Position numbers and translations under genes: made by a program. Positions 45,501-55,019 of a stretch of DNA of 64,000 nucleotides are shown one piece after another. Position 1 is the first letter of the stretch; each line of letters opens with the position of its first letter. The notes below the pieces were generated by a model. That model was not told the DNA's origin, searched no databases, and worked only from the letters and a program-made list of their open reading frames with translations. The stretch is taken from the NCBI GenBank assembly GCA_030323885.1, contig CM059193.1:91947990-92011989 (forward strand), written 5' to 3'. Source of the DNA: Branchipolynoe longqiensis. Taxonomy: Eukaryota > Annelida > Polychaeta > Phyllodocida > Polynoidae.

Positions 45501-48500
45501 ATGCAACAAATTTCCCCCCTGCAAATGGAATTTGGAAAAATTAATATTTTTTAGGTGTTAGAATTATTCTTAGTTATAAGGGCAATGCCAGTTAATATTT
45601 CTAAAAGTTTAAAATTTTGCTCAAATATAGTGAATATTCATGTAAATGATAGATGTTAAAATCAGGTAACCAGGCACCAGACGGGATGGCCGAATGAGTT
45701 GAGCATGAGTCCCCCGTTTTGGGAGATCGTGGAATTCGAACCCATGGGTTCGAACCCTGGTCGAGTCAAGCCAATGACTTAAAAATTTATACTTCTCACT
45801 TCCTAGCCAGGTGCTTGGCATTATTAGGATTGGGCAACGACTGGCTGGCTCAGTGTCAGGATAATGTGACTGAGTGAGATAAATGGACTAACGCAACGCA
45901 TAGTAAATGCTGGAGTTTGGACTGTTTACAATCTACAAACCGTTAGAAGCCATAAACAAGAAGCAAGAAAACCTAAATTATTACTAAAACTAAATTCAGA
46001 TTCAAATCAAATTGGACTAGTGCTGCCCAGCGGTGAAAACAAGTGTTAACACACTTATCCGTTATGAGCATGGTACATAAATTCATCACCAACTGGTCTC
46101 CTCTCCCAGTGGGGTAGAACTATAAAGTCGCCATGACTCCAGTCACAAATCGGTATCTGTCCTGACCTTAGATATTGCCAGGATGTAAAACTCCAACAAC
46201 AACCAACCAAAGTAACCAGGCCTTTAAGGCGATTGGCTGAATGAGGTCTAGGGTCCAAAGCGGTTTTGGATAGGAATTAAAGATTATTTTTATTTAGATT
46301 TAGTCTGAAACCATGATTCTGAATGGCGATTTCAGACTAATTTAGATCAGTGGGGACAGCTTAATGGACTTCAAAGCTTTTCAAGACTAATTACCCAAAA
46401 TAGGTTAAATTCAAGGCTTTTCTAGAACCTTGAAATGGGGCAAATGACGTTCTAGACTTTTCAAGACTTTCCAGGCACCGTATGGACCCTGGAGTTCTAA
46501 TCTCATGGGATTCGAACCACAGGTTCGAATTCGGGCCTTGTCAAACACTTGGTGGAATCAAACCAATGATGTAAAAATGTACACTTGTCGCTACCTAGTC
46601 TGGTGCTCAGCATTACCAAAGATCCTATAATACTAAGACGACTCACTCAGCCTGTACTGTGTAATCAAAATGATCAAACCCACCACTTGGTGCGCTGGCT
46701 GTTCTGTTGGTTAAACAGTTGCTATATTATATGTATAAATGTATATATGAATGTGAAAGATGTGTGATGATGGCGATGATGATGATGATGTGTATTTGTT
46801 CATAGCAATTACATATTGATGTGTATTCATACTTACCTACCTCATGTATAATATAATTGTATGTGTTTACATGTGAAACACCAACCAGCAGCCGGGCTGA
46901 TCAAACCCACCACAAGGTGGCACTGCGAAATATCAATTACCATGGGAGAGATAGGGAGTGAGCCGTCTTAGTATTATAGGGTCTTGGCATTACTAGGATT
47001 TGGCGAGGAGGAGAATGAGGAAAACCAATTGTCCGCGATTGAAATTTCCTCTTCCTAATCAGCGAATATCAGAAAAAGGAGTACTTACCAATACACTAGC
47101 AACAACGGTGGTTATTCCTGATGTAATGTTGATGGTGACGAGAAGAGCAATAACAAGCATGTACTGGAAAAGGAAAGCAATATTACAGTTTTTTTCTATA
47201 ATGGAGCCAATTTACAAGCAAGGACAGAGGTGCAAACAGATTTGGAAAAAAAAGGTTAAAAAAGGTAAATCATTGCAGCAAGAACAATGGAAGCTTTCAC
47301 CCTAGTAAAAATACTAAAATAGCTAAACATTTTTACAGTTTTTACATATCTGCATGCCGTAATTTTTAGCTGTCTTGTGAGTAAAATTCGGCTGTCATCC
47401 GACACAAATTTAACCACTTCAAAATTGCATCTGGGATCAAATTTTTAATGTAGACATGAATGTGACGAACATACTTTTTCGCTAAGCATTTTACCACAGA
47501 ACATGACGCTGTTTATGGTATATCAAGCAGTTTATTGAAAAATATAAGTTGTACATGATTGACACCCGCCACCTTCCTCCATAATATGCTTGGTACAAAG
47601 GAAAGCTTGTTTTATTTAACGACGCCTCTAGAGCACATTGATATTTATCATCGGCTATTGGACGTCAATCATTCTGACATATTTCTTTGGAGGAAAACCA
47701 CTGCTGCCACATAGGCTACTCTTTCCAATAAGCAGCAAGTGGTCTTTTATATGCACTTTCCCACAGACAGGACAGGACCTACCACAGCCTTTTGATGAAC
47801 TGGTTTTGGCCACTGGCTGGAACGGAAAATAACTCAAACTGCAAATGTGTCCACTGAGCAGGATCGATCGGATGACCGACACCTTCACAGGTGGACACTT
47901 TACCGCATGAGCTACATCCCACTCCTTCATTTTCTTGAAGTAAATATGAATCATTGTGAGATTATCAGTGGGTTTTGACATTTGGTATCCATGTCATGAA
48001 TGTCACATTTTTGGTAACTAGGATCGTATTTTTACATATTTAACATTATATATATATATATGATATATATAAAATAACAAAAATAAAAAAGCTTAAACAA
48101 GTATACAACTTCCGGAAGGGAAGACCAGTGGTATGGCGCTGAGAAACGACCTAGCCACATGGATGAAATGAAATCCATCAAAAAGTTATTTTGTTAAATT
48201 TTAAACCAGGTGACCTACATAATTGACTGCCGTCTGGGAGCGCAGGCGCAGAACAAAGAACCGGAAGACACCCAAACAGATGGCGATGAATGAACAGCCA
48301 ATCAGCACCCAGGGTGTGTACATCGGGATTGAGGTCACAGAATCACAGAGCAGAATCAGGTAGGAAGGCGCGTTGCTGTCACTGACCATCCGAATTCCAG
48401 TGGCCAGACTCATAATAGCTGGAACCTAGACGGACAAATATTACTTTATTACTATTCTTTTGTTTGTTGTTTTATGTCCTAGCAACATCTAAGGTCATAT

Positions 48501-50804
48501 CAGGACGGGTACCGATTTGTGACAGTGCACACTCATTGTGACTTCATATAGTGCAGCCCCACTGGGAGAACCATGCTGCCAGCACCATGACCTGATATCC
48601 CACTCAGTCACATTATCTTGACAATGAGACAACCAGTCCTTTCCCTATCCTAATAAATGCAGAGCGCCTGGCTAGGAAGCAACAAGTATAAATTTGTAAG
48701 TCATTGGTTTGACTCGGCCAGGGTTCGAACCAATGAACCCGTGGGTTTGGATCCCCTGATCTCCCAAAACAGGAGATGGATGCTCAACTCATTCGGTCAT
48801 CCCGTCTGGTCTATTCTTCTTATTATTATTGTAGTAGACTGCACTGACATGTCTATTGTGTAAAATCACAAACCATATCAGCGTTCGAAATAAGAACCTG
48901 TCTGCTTGTCAGGGACAAGTGAAAATTCAGATGGACAAGTGAAATGTTTTTCGTGCTTATTTCTAGCACTGCATATGTAGTAATGGGTCGTTCTCAGAAG
49001 TTGTGTACCACTTTTGTGATATGGAAACCAAAAGTGAAAACATTCCAAATAATTAATAGCATAAAACATTCCCAATAATAGCGGAATCAATATTCATATG
49101 AAGGATTATATGTTGTGCATATGTCAGAGTTGAAATCTGGATTTGTTCACTTTTTTTATTTTGATTTGATATAAATTGAGAAAGCTGTTAAAATTAACCA
49201 TGTAAACACTAACAATGAGTAACATCCTGTAACACTAACATCCGTCCATAACAAAATTTAACACACATCCATAACATCATTATAATACACAGAACAAATT
49301 AAAAAAAGATGTTATTGATCACAGTTAAACAAAAAGAATTGTCTCCTACCAAAAGAAAGCTGAATAAAAAGTTTGGCTAGATGCATGATATCGATATCCA
49401 AATTTCCATATGTTCACTTTAGCACAAAATCATATAAGCATATTTTAGATACATTTTGTGGGATAGATTAAATACAGATCCGGACCGCACTTCGTCCACA
49501 CCTCTATCTCATCTCCGCTGGCCTTGATCCTCCTTGATATCTCTGAAAAGAGTTCCAGGAGGGGGAGCCCGCCAGCATTTCACTTTCTACTCTTATTCTG
49601 TCCATGTCTATGGCTCGCTGATTGGTCACTATAGAGCAAATAGACATGGTCCTTTGACTCAACTCTCATTTCTCTTTCCTAGACTCTACCCTTTCTATTT
49701 CTCCCAGGCATACTTCTCCCCCTGACCAGGGGAGTTGTGTGCTTGGGTGGGACCCTGTACCTTTACGTTTCTCTTGCTTTGTTCTCGTTGCTGGAACCAC
49801 CGCTGCACCCATCTTTACCCGCCCTTCCTCGAAACCCTTGCTGCTGTCTGCTGGATACAAGTGCTCAACTACCGCCGGACCGAAGAGATTCAGGGCCGCC
49901 CCAACGCTTCGCCGTTACAATGTTGTAAAGATGTCCCCAGCTTCTACAACCGTCCCTACTGAAGAGTAATCTTCAACCAAAGATTGGGCCAATTTATTGG
50001 AGCCTCTCTATAATGTTGCAGTTCTGCAACCAGTAACCGTCGTAAGGTTACAAACCACCCCAAGCAAGCAAGCACAATGTAACATGGAAACCAAATATGT
50101 CATACACAGTTTCTGAGAACGACCCTATAATATTTATAAGTAACTTGTAGTTTATTTGGGTGTCATTTATTAAACTGCTAAATTGTTTAGATACATTTGT
50201 TTGCGCACTATTGTTAGTTTTAAATGATTCCTTTGGGTGTACAGACAGGAAGATTACGCCAGGGAGGATACCGACCAAACCATCACAGGGCTGCCAACAT
50301 TATAAAATAAAAAACAGGAAGATCTTTTAAATGGATATTATATTGGGGGGAGTTTGGGGGTACCCCCAAGAACAATTTTAAAATCTTAGATGCTCTGAGA
50401 TGCATTTTGGACACAATAAACCGTCAGATTTATATTAATGGTATTGCATTTAAAAATTCAGCCTCGGTGCTGAAAAAAAAAAATTATTCAACTGGAATTT
50501 TTCAAAAACAGGGAAAAAAAAAAAAAGACAGAAAAACCCCGGAAGATCGGCGTAAGGTGATGATGGGGACATAAAATATTGTACACCTTATGGCGAAACC
50601 GTAAGGGTTGCCAACCCTGCTAACCCTACCGCACCTAATGGTTAAATAAAAAATAAAATAAAGTAAAACAAATCATAATTGACCTACCATTAAAAGGAGC
50701 ACATCCCAGACAAATTCACGGAACATGAAAACTAGAGTCATCCAATAGATCCGCATAATCCGTACAATAATGAAGAGAAGCTTCCGGTCACCAAGACGCC
50801 CCAT
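35921..50804 (-). CDS. divergent tetraspanin gene, 8 coding exons
   Basis: The exons are 50804-50688, 48425-48219, 47163-47089, 43881-43771, 42919-42860, 40506-40381, 38200-38117 and 36058-35921, giving 305 codons plus a stop. Every intron is GT-AG and in phase 0, and every exon length is a multiple of three. The protein has four membrane segments (about residues 31-53, 76-98, 109-133 and 249-272). It has a large outer loop with the tetraspanin signature: CCG at 173-175, PPSCC at 194-198, Cys215 and GC at 233-234, six cysteines able to form three disulphides. The C-terminal tail is basic. Membrane segment 1 lacks the usual FNxxFW motif, and the outer loop is short. Tetraspanins scaffold membrane protein complexes; the partner here is unknown. 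The introns (0.85-3.2 kb) are full of SINEs and MITEs. A non-coding 5' exon may lie upstream. Seen: splice sites, frame, cysteines. Inferred: membrane positions and joining order. Confidence 0.88.
36112..36310. repeat. repeat shared with 38330-38720
   Basis: Phrases 'cctttcagtgcaaaattccagga' and 'aagatgtgaa-tgtgaataagcat' recur at 38350-38470. Not assigned to a class. Confidence 0.6.
36422..36734. mobile_element. CTGTCACA-type element, GTCCGG dialect
   Basis: Ends AGCGGCTGTCACACCTCACC and GAGGTGTGACAGCCGCT, bounded by TAA and TTA. Near-palindrome at 36495-36514. Intron 7 of the tetraspanin gene. Confidence 0.85.
36963..37257. mobile_element. CTGTCACA-type element, GCGC dialect, right-truncated
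   Basis: Left end TGGCCCTGTCACATTACGAT after TTA. It contains the same SINE-A 3' segment (37137-37190) followed by 'aacgtgtgggaacgac' as the element at 29569, so the SINE tail was captured before the two copies separated. It breaks off into a SINE-A head at 37258. Confidence 0.8.
37258..37870. repeat. SINE-A cluster
   Basis: Minus-strand head (37258-37345); plus-strand full copy with a partly duplicated head (37436-37806); plus-strand fragment (37807-37870). Confidence 0.75.
38117..38200 (-). CDS. tetraspanin exon 7 (GC motif and TM4)
   Basis: 84 nt; acceptor GGTTCTTTTTCAG, donor CAT then GTAAGT. Encodes [20 protein letters not shown] and further residues to H260. Gly233-Cys234 is the last conserved cysteine motif before TM4. 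Confidence 0.88.
38731..38812. repeat. 21-bp tandem repeat, 4 copies
   Basis: Unit ATTATGGTGAGGTTATCTGAG, nearly perfect, in intron 6 territory downstream of exon 6. It follows the repeat at 38330-38720. Confidence 0.9.
38943..39060. mobile_element. CAGGGATGAAAG MITE, left part
   Basis: Begins CAGGGATGAAAGTGGTC and is lost after about 115 bp. Confidence 0.65.
39125..39440 (+). repeat. SINE-D, full length
   Basis: The tRNA-like head runs from GTGGCGGAGTGGTTAGAGTG through a long variable arm to GGTTCAATTCCCCGTGCCAC. The tail beginning GTGGAATGAGGAAGACCAG is shared with the SINE-A variants at 945, 22947 and 43519. Confidence 0.85.
39596..40159. mobile_element. inverted-repeat element with GCCGTGTTTACACGG ends
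   Basis: Perfect ends GCCGTGTTTACACGG and CCGTGTAAACACGGC inside TATA on both sides. Subterminal words CGATCTAGACAAAGCG, ATATGAAGCGTTTTA and GCGTTTTAAATCGC repeat inverted. Built like the CTGTCACA elements, but with a different terminus. Intron 6. Confidence 0.8.
40381..40506 (-). CDS. tetraspanin exon 6 (PPSCC and fifth cysteine)
   Basis: 126 nt; acceptor TTTCTCTACCCCAG, donor CCC then GTAGGT. Encodes [15 protein letters not shown] and on to NMP; holds Cys197, Cys198 and Cys215. Confidence 0.9.
40534..40572. mobile_element. M1 MITE end fragment
   Basis: TTAAAGTTGCATAATCTGATGG then SINE-A. Confidence 0.6.
40573..41225. repeat. SINE-A inserted into SINE-A
   Basis: A minus-strand SINE-A (40573-40625, continued 40934-41225) is split by a plus-strand full-length SINE-A (40626-40933). 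The duplication ATCTAAGGTTATAT / ATCTAAGGTCATAT (40612-40625, 40934-40947) marks the insertion. Intron 5. Confidence 0.9.
41538..41881. mobile_element. MITE family M1
   Basis: AGTTGCATAGTCCGATA and CAATCGGACTATGTAACT; left flank TTAA, right flank ATAA. Intron 5. Confidence 0.85.
42025..42205. mobile_element. pogo-like MITE (CAGTAAAACCTCTCTAAATCG ends)
   Basis: Left CAGTAACACCTCTCTAAATC; right GTTAGAGAGGTTTTACT. TA-rich flanks fit a TA target. Confidence 0.8.
42248..42470. mobile_element. mariner-like MITE inside a CATA microsatellite
   Basis: Ends GAGATTGTCTCAAAAGGTG and CACCTTTTGAGACAGTCTC, with a second inner inverted repeat (GTCCATTGTAA / TTACAATGGAC). (CATA)n lies on both sides (42205-42247 and 42471-42535), so it inserted into the microsatellite. 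Confidence 0.8.
42650..42812 (+). repeat. SINE-B
   Basis: A-box GGTGTAATGGTTAGCACACT and B-box GTGGGTTCGAGTCCCGC. Confidence 0.8.
42860..42919 (-). CDS. tetraspanin exon 5 (CCG signature)
   Basis: 60 nt; acceptor GTTATTTTAACAG, donor TCG then GTATGC. Encodes [20 protein letters not shown], the diagnostic CCG of tetraspanin outer loops at residues 173-175. It is far too short to be found as an open frame. Confidence 0.9.
42984..43319. mobile_element. MITE family M3
   Basis: AGGGTCCGTACACATG and CCCCATACAGACCCT ends, with an extra ~60 bp of unrelated sequence near 43085-43145. Intron 4. Confidence 0.75.
43519..43750 (+). repeat. SINE-A, gaagacc-tail variant
   Basis: Head GGATGGCCGAATGAGTTGAG, doubled B-box region, tail GAAGACCAATCGTCCACG. 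Intron 4, 21 bp from exon 4. Confidence 0.8.
43771..43881 (-). CDS. tetraspanin exon 4 (start of large outer loop)
   Basis: 111 nt; acceptor GCTGCCGTGTAG, donor CAG then GTGTGT (weaker). Encodes [17 protein letters not shown] and on to WDHIQIQ, directly before the CCG exon. Confidence 0.85.
43949..44194. mobile_element. MITE family M3
   Basis: AGGGTCCGTACACGTG start; internally shortened; right end decayed. Confidence 0.7.
44357..44682. mobile_element. CAGGGATGAAAG MITE
   Basis: CAGGGATGAAAGTGGTC to GGTCTTTCATCTCCG; intron 3. Confidence 0.75.
44770..44967. mobile_element. MITE with 33-bp perfect inverted ends
   Basis: Left arm 44770-44802 begins CAGGGAGAAGGAAGCACATC. The right arm 44935-44967 is its exact reverse complement. 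The 132-bp core has no coding potential. Intron 3. Confidence 0.85.
44968..45675. other. intron 3 sequence, no gene
   Basis: A ~66-bp palindromic segment at 45128-45193 (GCCTAAGGGCCA ... TGACCCTTAGGC). The rest is unassigned. Confidence 0.5.
45676..46210 (+). repeat. SINE-A fragments
   Basis: Head and first body half at 45676-45882; body end and tail at 46085-46210. Both are plus strand and may be one copy with a 200-bp insertion. Confidence 0.7.
46250..46490. mobile_element. MITE family M3, diverged
   Basis: AGGGTCC start and ACCGTATGGACCCT end. Confidence 0.65.
46617..46986. mobile_element. hAT-like MITE (CAAAGACCCTATAATAC ends)
   Basis: Ends CAAAGATCCTATAATACTAA and TTAGTATTATAGGGTCTTG, with target duplication GCATTAC (46610-46616, 46987-46993), inserted in a SINE-A variant. 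Arms also match 5863-6000. Intron 3. Confidence 0.8.
47089..47163 (-). CDS. tetraspanin exon 3 (TM3)
   Basis: 75 nt; acceptor TTTCCTTTTCCAG, donor TTG then GTAAGT. Encodes [20 protein letters not shown] and on to VL133. A 75-nt TM3 exon is, to my knowledge, common in tetraspanin genes. Confidence 0.88.
47601..47925 (-). repeat. SINE-C, full length
   Basis: Intron 2. Head CATGCGGTAAAGTGTCCACC on the minus strand. Confidence 0.8.
48219..48425 (-). CDS. tetraspanin exon 2 (end of TM1, small loop, TM2)
   Basis: 207 nt; acceptor ATTTGTCCGTCTAG, donor TAT then GTAGGT. Begins [13 protein letters not shown] and includes [16 protein letters not shown] for TM2. Confidence 0.88.
48463..48815 (-). repeat. 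SINE-A, full length
   Basis: Intron 1. Confidence 0.85.
48885..48970. mobile_element. short GGACAAGTGA element
   Basis: CAGCGTTCGAAATAAG to CTTATTTCTAGCACTG in 86 bp, with CATAT on each side. Confidence 0.6.
48980..50687. other. intron 1, no exon recognised
   Basis: 49380-49470 shares a ~90-bp repeat with 59885-59975 ('tttgtgggatagattaaa'). 49490-49990 is pyrimidine-rich with short overlapping frames in all three plus phases. I see no family in it. 50340-50560 is AT-rich. Confidence 0.45.
50688..50804 (-). CDS. tetraspanin exon 1 (first coding exon)
   Basis: 117 nt. It begins with ATG immediately after an acceptor-like CATCTCTCCTGTAG, so an upstream non-coding exon is likely. Donor ATG then GTAGGT. 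Encodes [16 protein letters not shown] and on to VLLLM39. If the acceptor is real, the protein could start further upstream, but no in-frame coding exon was found. Confidence 0.8.
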
Positions 50805-50871
50805 CTACAGGAGAGATGGGGAACTAGGTAAGCAAGGCAAATTATCCATTTTAACAATTGTAAAAATAGTA

Positions 50872-51037
50872 CAGTAAAACCTCTCTAAATCGACTGACCA
50901 TGGGACCGACTTTAATTTTAAATGGTCCATTCAGGGAGGTGGTCGGTTTAGGGAGTTTTTGTTATCGTTAAAATGGTATTGTATGAGCGATCGTTCGAGA
51001 CCCAAATAAAGCGATCGATATTGGGGAGTGGTTTTAC
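50872..51037. mobile_element. pogo-like MITE
   Basis: CAGTAAAACCTCTCTAAATC to GGAGTGGTTTTACTTG, inserted beside TA. Confidence 0.8.
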
Positions 51038-51061
51038 TTGTATTACTTTTCCAGACAAAGC

Positions 51062-51345
51062 TTGTTGGGGTTTTATGTCCTGGCAACAACTAAGGTCATA
51101 TCAGGACAGGTAGCGATTTGTGACAGTACGCACTCATGGCAATTTTTATAGTGCTGCCCCACTGGCACTGGGAGACCAGGCCACTGGCACCATTGACCTT
51201 ACCATAATACGAAGCAAACCAGTCCTTGCCCTATCCTAGAAATGTCAAGCGCCAGACTAGGTAGCAACAAGAATAAATTTGGTAAGTCATTGCTATGCCT
51301 TGGCTCGGATTCCAATGGCCGACCTTCCACATGGGAAGAGCCTGA
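51062..51345 (-). repeat. SINE-A, diverged
   Basis: Body and tail clear, head decayed. Confidence 0.75.
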
Positions 51346-51865
51346 AATCTTCCCAATTCCATCACAAAATACAACACATAATTTTTTTAAATGTAGCATC
51401 ACAATCTTTTTGCATTGTACGATGGTTTTGAATTTCTGCGATATATGTTTCAAGGGAACTTTAATTTTTTGAAATTTTCTTTATATCGCCAATAGTTTTT
51501 TTTCAATTAAATTAATGATTTCAGACTTAGGATTATGGTAGCTAGTTCTCAGTCTTTCAGCTACAACAAAGTTACAGAACAGGTTTCTTACATTCTAGCG
51601 TGGGGTTGACGTAATCCAATAGTTTTGAATTTGTGCATTTAAATTTGATTTGAGATAAACATCTAATGACATTAGGATTTCTTGGGTTAAAAAGCAGAAT
51701 AATTCTTTCTTCTTCAGCGGCGTGGTGCCGACCTTCTGGCCATAGATACACAAATATAGTTTAATTAAGGCCAAACAAAATCAAATTGATCGTCCCCACC
51801 CGTGCCTAAAAAATCGCCCGACCCTGATTATTTTTGGATAAAAACTGTTTAAAATGCATCACTCC
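51346..51865. other. no gene seen
   Basis: M1-like scraps near 51415-51450 and 51620-51690. AT-rich. Confidence 0.4.
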
Positions 51866-51867
51866 AC

Positions 51868-52020
51868 TAGTCCTTGCGTTATTCTATTAATGCCGAGCGC
51901 CAGGCTAGGTAGCGACAAGTATCAATTTTTAAGTCATTGGTTTGACCCGGCCAGGGTTCGAGTCCCATGACCTACCAGAACGGGAGGAGGACGCTCAACT
52001 CATTCGGCCATCGCGTCTGG
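51868..52020 (-). repeat. SINE-A head part
   Basis: Ends CGGCCATCGCGTCTGG. Confidence 0.75.
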
Positions 52021-52153
52021 CTATGTATTATGTCTACGTCATACGCCAGAAAAAATACAAATAAATAACAGATTTTCCATTGGACAAGTGACAATTTTGC
52101 GCTGAAAAACAAGTATAAATTTCACGATTTTGTTTGTTACTTTGTTGGATTTG

Positions 52154-52294
52154 GTGCCGACCATCCGAGGCACCTTAGTTGAAGCTGAGTGCGGCTTCAG
52201 TGTGATGAAGCAGGTAAAGAAAAACTTCAGGAACAGACTGCACAACAGAGCTCTGAGTGACCTTCTGCGCTTCATCCCTCTGTCCCCCCGCTGA
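52154..52294 (+). pseudogene. hAT transposase C-terminal dimerisation region, fragment
   Basis: 47 codons with VEAECGFSVMKQVKKNFRNR and then LSDLLRF, matching the (S/A)xxExxFSxMKxIKxxxRxxLxxxxLxxLL pattern of hAT C termini. A stop follows; a possible continuation (AVKDWFTSADRREPMK) lies in another frame at about 52320. It is bracketed by GGACAAGTGA words, which may be the ends of its element. Confidence 0.7.
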
Positions 52295-52509
52295 AGCAGA
52301 CTTCCAGTCAGTCAGACACGGCTGTTAAGGATTGGTTCACAAGCGCAGATCGCAGGGAACCAATGAAGTAGAACTTCTGTTGATGTTGAAGATCCCGAAG
52401 AAGTATATGACGATGATGGATGACTGTGTTGGGTCTCAGTGATCTCCTGGGAGATGTTGCACGATCCTGAGTAACTACTGCACTCGACACTGCCTGCTTA
52501 GTGAGCCGA

Positions 52510-52772
52510 ACCTTGTGGACAGTCAGTGTACCTTGTGGACAATCAGTGTACCTTGTGGACAGTCAGTGTACCTTGTTGACAGTCAGTGAACCTTGTGGAC
52601 AATCAGTGTACCTTGTGGACAGTCAGTGTAGTGTGCCTTGTGGACAGTCAGTGAACCTTGTGGACAGTCTGTGTACCTTGTGGACAGTCTGTGTACCTTG
52701 TGGACAGTCAGTGTACCTTGTGGACAGTCAGTGAACCTTGTGGACAATCAGTGTACCTTGTGGACAATCAGT
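52510..52772. repeat. 20-bp minisatellite (CCTTGTGGACAGTCAGTGTA)
   Basis: About 13 copies, one of 26 bp; variants AATC for AGTC and GTGA for GTGT. Frames across it are repeat artefacts. Confidence 0.95.
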
Positions 52773-52992
52773 TAGTTACTCAATGTGAAGTAATTTACCA
52801 TGCCAGTGTGAAGTTATTATTATTCAAATGTAATTTACATTATTTATAACATTTATTTGTTGTTTTGATTTATTTGTGTAGTTTTATTCCCATAAACGCG
52901 GAACTTAACTGAGATAATCAAGGTAAGTAGGGGCCTAGTGTGGACAAGTGAAAATTCACACGGACAAATAAATATCTCACCAGACTTGTCCA

Positions 52993-53631
52993 ATGATAGA
53001 AAAGGACTTGGGTGTCAAGGTGGACAACAAACTGACATTCAGCGACCACATCCAGGAAGCCGCCAACAGAGCTAATGGAATACTGGCTATCATTCGAAGA
53101 TCATACACATACCTAGACGAGGATGTTGTACGCAGACTGTACACATCCCTTGCACGTCCACTTTTGGAATATGGAAATGTTGTATGGTCACCACTCTACA
53201 GGAAGGATGCTGAGTCAATTGAGAGGATCCAAAGAAGGGCAACGAAGCTTGTACATGGATTCGATGCAATACCCTATGAACAACGTATGCGTCGTTTGAA
53301 GATCCCAAGCATGTACTACAGACGGGCCCGGGGGGATATGATTGAAGTATTCAAATATCTCCATGGTATCTACAAGACAGGCGGCCCCCTTATCAGAGAC
53401 TCTAACACCAGGACCAGAGGGCACTCCCTGAAGCTGAGGAAGCGGTACTCCAGACTGGACCTGCGACACAACTTTTTCGGCTTTAGGGTGGTTGACCTGT
53501 GGAATGACCTGCCGGAGAGTGTCGTAGCAGCAGAATCGGTGAACTGTTTCAAGTCCCGACTGGATGCATACTGGTCAAGCATTACATATATCTTGGAGCC
53601 AGTGACAGTTGCTACGATCGACCACATCTGA
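52993..53631 (+). pseudogene. CR1/L2-like LINE reverse transcriptase, C-terminal part
   Basis: A 212-codon open frame with EKDLGVKVDNKLTFSDHIQ, RRLYTSLARPLLEYGNVVWS, IQRRATKLV, RARGDMIEVFKYLHG and FGFRVVDLWNDLPESVV, the C-terminal block order of CR1/L2-group LINEs. The polymerase palm is absent, so it is 5'-truncated. A 3' stretch runs to an ATTGATTGAAT tail near 53709. The frame is intact in what remains. The Met at 52993 is not a native start. Confidence 0.85.
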
Positions 53632-53760
53632 AGAACTGTCTCCATTTCTATTAATTAAGAGCGGCTAACAGGTCCAAGGCCTATTATAGCTGTATCCTAT
53701 TGATTGAATGGACAAGTGACAAATTTAGCTTATTTCTATCATTGTAGGGCCTACTACTGG

Positions 53761-54073
53761 ACGGACGGGGCTGCCCTCTATGGAAGATCTTCTGATCAAA
53801 AAGAATCTCCGGTGGACTGGACACCTCATGAGGATGTCATCAGACAGGCTACCAAAGCAGATCCTCTATTCTCAACTGTCTTCTGGTTACAGAAAGAGAG
53901 GGCGCCCTCGTCTCCGGTTCAAGGATACCATCAAGAGAAACCTGAAGCTGAGAGACATTAAGACCGACTCATGGATGCAACTCTCACAGCAGAGAGCTAA
54001 ATGAAGAGCGGCAGTCAAGTAATGAAAGCAGTCTTTGTCGCATCGTGACCGACAGCATGATGATGATGATGAA
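53761..54073 (+). mobile_element. short 3' copy of the 3-kb LINE with target duplication
   Basis: Matches the last ~310 nt of the LINE at 2983-5199, including the final codons (MEDLLIKKNLRWTGHLMRM) and the GATGATGATGAT tail. It is flanked by GGCCTACTACTG at 53749-53760 and 54074-54085, a clean 12-bp target duplication. The stop (TGA at 54002) arises by a single change relative to the longer copy. Confidence 0.9.
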
Positions 54074-54085
54074 GGCCTACTACTG

Positions 54086-55015
54086 CTACTACCACTACTA
54101 TTTCAAAGACTACTAGTACTACTATCGATAAAAGATTCTCGCCTATCCAGAGTAGGGGTGAAGAACAACCCATTACTCACATTATAAAAAGTGTCGAAAG
54201 GCTGGGTAAATGAAATAAGCACATGTATACATTCTTAATTTAAGTTATTTTTAGTATGCCCACTCCCTCTATAACTGTATAGGACATGGCACAATCACCA
54301 ATTTTTGCTCAAGTTTGCCCTGTTGTATCTCCATAAATATTGCATACACATGCTTCAAATACGATTATTGAATGACTAAAGCAATTTTTCTACCTTCCAG
54401 GCTGTATGATTTCACGCTAACGATCGTTATTGGTAATGTGTCGTTACCGTGCTGGGAAAACTACGGAACCGAAATTGTGTTTCCCATAATATTAATAAAA
54501 TGCAAGGCAATTAAACATTAAAACAAAAATTAAATGCTACAGACGCTTGTTTTCATTACATTGTAGATGATTAAAGGTATATATGTACACTTTCTGCACA
54601 GGTGTGTTCAAAATATACTCCTACTAAATTCAATTTACTGTTTCAAGAATGGGTACCCATCACCAATTTTACGGAACCGAAAAACAGTTAACCATGGGTT
54701 CCCATGAGTACCAGGCACAGAACCCAAAAAGTGTTTCCCATGAAATCTGAAATCCTACAGTCTGTTATATGTGGGAGTGTGATTGGTTCACGTTAGTAGC
54801 TTGATTCCCTTAGTGGGTCTCATGTTTCAAAGTATGCACAGCCACTTTTGGACACCCCAGACATTTTGTTACTGATCTTCTTAGACCGATCAGAATGAGC
54901 CTTATACCAATGGAACGCTATGATCTTGACATACGATGTAGTGTAATTTTTGTAACGATGCATTTAGGTTTTACATATTTTTAAACAAGTTAAAGTTGCT
55001 GTATCCACTTTGACA
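54086..55015. other. no gene seen
   Basis: A (CTACTA)n tract at 54086-54130, then unassigned AT-rich DNA. Confidence 0.5.
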
Positions 55016-55019
55016 CTTA

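Noticed and set aside
49534..49969. Overlapping 63-76-codon plus-strand frames in a pyrimidine-rich segment
   Set aside because: Three phases are open at once, which reflects base composition; no splice sites or motifs make sense.
52501..52849. Frames with repeated VPCGQSVYLVDSQ
   Set aside because: Translation of the 20-bp minisatellite in successive phases.
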